DNA of 44,632 nucleotides, taken from positions 1 through 44,632 of the forward strand of contig CAKQRQ010000012.1 of NCBI GenBank assembly GCA_934271465.1, written 5' to 3'. The DNA is from an uncultured Alphaproteobacteria bacterium (GTDB lineage: Bacteria; Pseudomonadota; Alphaproteobacteria; RF32; CAG-239). Positions 42,601 through 44,632 of this stretch are shown one piece after another. Within the stretch, counting starts at the first letter, position 1. Each line of letters starts with the position of its first letter. A model generated the notes under the pieces. The model had not been told where the DNA came from. It worked only from the letters and a program-made list of their open reading frames with translations, and ran no database searches. Both the position numbers and the translations under genes were made by a program.

Positions 42601-43389
42601 TTATCTCATCTGGTTAATCGTGCTGAGCATCTGATCGGCCGTCGTGATGATTTTTGAGTTCATCTCATAGGCACGCTGCGCAGAAATCAGCTCGGTAATT
42701 TCGGAAACCGGATTGACGTTTGAGGTGTTCAAATAGCCTTGCAAAATAGAGCCGAACCCTTCCGCATCGGGGTTATCGACAATCGGATCGCCCGAAGCTT
42801 GCGTTTCGACAAACAGGTTATCGCCCAAGGCCTCCAAACCGGCCTCGTTCACAAAAGTTGCCAATTCGAGCTGACCGACGTTAACCTCGTCTGTTTCGCC
42901 GTCTTGTTTAATCCAGACTTCGCCGGAGCTGTTGACATAAACCTCAACGGCGTCCTCGGGAATAGTAATCTCGGGCTGGACGATATAGCCGTCATGGGTT
43001 ACAATCGTGCCATCGCCGTTGCGCTGAAAAGCGCCGTCGCGCGTATAGGCCGTGCCTTTGCCTTCGGGCAGCTCAATTCTGAAATAGCCGCGGCCTCTGA
43101 TGGCCAAATCCAAGTCATTGCCGGTTGAGGTCAAAGATCCGCCGTCCGTAATGCGGTAGATGGCCGATGTTCTGACACCGAGCCCGAGCTGAATGCCTGC
43201 CGGCACAATGGTGTTGTCGGCTGTTGAAGACGAGCCCGGACGCACAATATTTTGATAGAGCAAATCGCTGAACTCGGCACGGCGTTTGGTATAGGCCGTG
43301 GTGTTCATATTGGCAATGTTGTTGGCAATCGTGTCGACGTTTGTCTGCTGAGCCAGCATGCCTGTTGCGCCAATTTGTAAAGATCTCAT
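42601..43389 (-). CDS. flgG: Flagellar distal rod protein FlgG
   Basis: 262 residues, the normal length. The N-terminal rod signature is MRSLQIGATGMLAQQTNVDTIANNIANMNT, the central part has TGNDLDLAIRGRGYF and TRDGAFQRNGDG, and the C-terminus has the conserved LNTSNVNPVSEITELISAQRAYEMNSKII. It forms the distal rod that passes through the P and L rings. It lies 21 bases after flgF in the same transcript. Confidence 0.98.
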   Translation of the reverse strand: MRSLQIGATGMLAQQTNVDTIANNIANMNTTAYTKRRAEFSDLLYQNIVRPGSSSTADNTIVPAGIQLGLGVRTSAIYRITDGGSLTSTGNDLDLAIRGRGYFRIELPEGKGTAYTRDGAFQRNGDGTIVTHDGYIVQPEITIPEDAVEVYVNSSGEVWIKQDGETDEVNVGQLELATFVNEAGLEALGDNLFVETQASGDPIVDNPDAEGFGSILQGYLNTSNVNPVSEITELISAQRAYEMNSKIITTADQMLSTINQMR

Positions 43390-43410
43390 AACGTTATTCC
43401 CCTTAAATTG

Positions 43411-44154
43411 TTATGCTAATTCTGCAAAAGTTGAAATTGTATTGGACAGACGGTCGTGTTCTTCGTCTATCATCTGCTGCACATAATCATAACTGCGTTG
43501 AATTTTGACAAGGTTGGTCATTTCCGTAATGGAGTTGACGTTGGACGATTCAACCATTCCTTGAGCGACCCTGACATGATCTCCGCCGATGACGACGGGA
43601 TTGTTGTCGGTGTTTTCAAACAAAACGCCCGCGACTTTAAGCAATTTTTGATTATCGGCAAAGGTGGCCAGTTTTAAGCGCCCGATGATGCCGTTTTCGG
43701 TCATTACATCGCCGCTTTCCGAGATAGTGATTTCTCTTTCGCCGGGGGCAAAGAACAGCGGCGTGTTGTTTTCGCTCAACACATAATCACCGTCTGAAGT
43801 TACCAAAGCACCCTCGTTATTCAATGTAAACTGGCCTTTGCGGGTGTATTTTTCGCCGTCTTTGGTTTCGACACAGAAAAAGCCGTCGCCCTTAATAGCC
43901 ACATCTAAATCGTTGCCGGTGGACTTAAAGGCGCCTTCGGCAAAGTTTTGAAATTCGCCGAAATCCTGCGTAAAAAACTGCGGCATCGCTCCAATTCCGA
44001 CAGCCTCAGGCGTTTGTGTCAGATAAGTTGTAAAAACAGCATTGTCCTGCTTGTAACCGGCAGTGTTCATATTGGCCATATTGTTTGAAACAATGTTCAT
44101 TTGTTTCCACAAGGCCATCTGGCGAGACAATGCGATATAAGTTGTATTATCCAT
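43411..44154 (-). CDS. flgF: Flagellar proximal rod protein FlgF
   Basis: 247 residues. It begins MDNTTYIALSRQMALWKQMNIVSNNMANMNTAGYK and has STGNDLDVAIKGDGFFCVET and TRKGQFTLNNEG centrally, ending with ESSNVNSITEMTNLVKIQRSYDYVQQMIDEE. It is the shorter relative of FlgG expected in front of it. AAGGGGA precedes the start. It is the first gene behind the sigma-54 promoter at 44226-44241. Confidence 0.97.
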   Translation of the reverse strand: MDNTTYIALSRQMALWKQMNIVSNNMANMNTAGYKQDNAVFTTYLTQTPEAVGIGAMPQFFTQDFGEFQNFAEGAFKSTGNDLDVAIKGDGFFCVETKDGEKYTRKGQFTLNNEGALVTSDGDYVLSENNTPLFFAPGEREITISESGDVMTENGIIGRLKLATFADNQKLLKVAGVLFENTDNNPVVIGGDHVRVAQGMVESSNVNSITEMTNLVKIQRSYDYVQQMIDEEHDRLSNTISTFAELA

Positions 44155-44225
44155 TAAATTTTCCCCTTATTTAACGGCCGTTTCCCTTTCGACCGCGGAT
44201 AATTTTTCTCTGTTGCCAACTTATA

Positions 44226-44241
44226 TGCAAAAGCCGTGCCA
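44226..44241 (-). promoter_or_regulatory. Sigma-54 (RpoN) promoter of the flgFGAH operon
   Basis: On the minus strand TGGCACG-N4-TTGCA, with the invariant GG and GC doublets ten bases apart, agrees fully with the -24/-12 consensus. The predicted transcript starts some 60 bases upstream of flgF. Sigma-54 control of flagellar basal-body genes is established in Caulobacter. Confidence 0.8.
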
Positions 44242-44245
44242 ATTT

Positions 44246-44632
44246 TTAAAATTCATTCCATATTTTGTGATAAATGCTCTTCCAACCGGTGTTGTGAGAT
44301 GCCCCGTCAACTTCAATAATCCAATCCTCATTTCCGACAAACTTCCGAATCAGCTCCGGCGGAATGACTTTATCCTTGCTCCCGACATAATGGATTTGCG
44401 GAATAGATTTAAATTGAGTTTGATAACTCTCTAAGTTCATTGACTCGCTTAACGGCGGCAGATTGTGCGCCTGTGTCCAAGCCAAATGATCCAAATTTCC
44501 GGCTATGGTCACAACTTTTTTGATATTCAAATCGATCTTGGCGGCCGCAACCAACCCCGCAATTTGCGCGCCGCCTGAAAAACCGACCAGCACAACCGGA
44601 TTATTTCCTGCAATTTGCTTGACAGCCTCATA
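44246..44632 (-). CDS. Alpha/beta hydrolase, N-terminus beyond window
   Basis: At least 128 residues, open to the right edge. The nucleophile elbow is GFSGG (serine at the second residue after GF), the acid is in VGSKDKVIP, and the histidine is in GASHNTGW, so the catalytic triad of an alpha/beta hydrolase is complete. The substrate cannot be told. The stop is 4 bases before the sigma-54 promoter, so the hydrolase is upstream of the flagellar operon and in the same direction. Confidence 0.85.
   Translation of the reverse strand, partial: YEAVKQIAGNNPVVLVGFSGGAQIAGLVAAAKIDLNIKKVVTIAGNLDHLAWTQAHNLPPLSESMNLESYQTQFKSIPQIHYVGSKDKVIPPELIRKFVGNEDWIIEVDGASHNTGWKSIYHKIWNEF

Overview
The window looks like a chromosomal segment of an uncultured, flagellated, Gram-negative alphaproteobacterium with moderate to low GC, possibly one of the gut-associated lineages. 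The evidence is a set of alphaproteobacterial signatures: a FlaF-type flagellin regulator, a DUF3035-like lipoprotein between lspA and a pair of M16 peptidases, the ppiD / tpiA-secG-pyrG block, YqgE, an endonuclease-type MutL, and flagellar P/L-ring genes behind a sigma-54 promoter. The lineage is an inference from gene content; no phylogeny was run.

Layout. 1-1300: an accessory corner with a 77-bp exact direct repeat carrying a terminator and a serine-tRNA-like element, then a gene with an ADP-ribosyltransferase-like N-terminus. 1359-9855: lipoprotein, AsmA-like protein, fhs, yebC, a large DsbD-like protein that lacks one of the two membrane cysteines, yqgE, a small protein and a divergent RdgB/Ham1 homologue. 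9953-20172: tRNA-Lys(CUU), terC-like gene, tRNA-Ser(GCU), then a seven-gene minus-strand operon lspA - DUF3035-like lipoprotein - M16 - M16 - pgi - mutL - zip, followed by corA and tRNA-Leu(GAG). 20250-25753: a pagP-like lipid A palmitoyltransferase, pyrG, secG and tpiA, with ppiD divergent. 25754-29996: an accessory island between ppiD and pheT with a poly-G-containing promoter, an ankyrin-like small gene, a gutted Fic gene, a candidate invertible promoter and a large cysteine-rich secreted protein. 29997-36966: pheT, pheS, rplT, rpmI, a lysine-tailed membrane protein and lolD-lolC. 37106-40114: a second accessory locus, a 907-aa repeat plus acetyltransferase-like protein behind a leader with an (AC)16 tract. 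40199-44632: a tandem-FlaF protein, flgH, flgA, flgG, flgF, and a truncated alpha/beta hydrolase.

The most interesting signal is regulatory. Three accessory genes each have a different hypermutable or invertible element just upstream: a G9 tract inside a promoter spacer (25870-25899), a 27-bp perfect inverted repeat around a promoter that currently points away from the cysteine-rich protein gene (26877-27057), and a dinucleotide repeat inside a short leader ORF followed by an intrinsic terminator (39865-40044). In the third, the repeat number decides whether ribosomes stop early or translate through the terminator, which suggests a phase-variable attenuator. All three are readings of sequence only; none has been tested.

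The housekeeping genes are mostly in tight minus-strand operons with recognisable families and intact motifs. I saw no CRISPR array, transposase or integrase.
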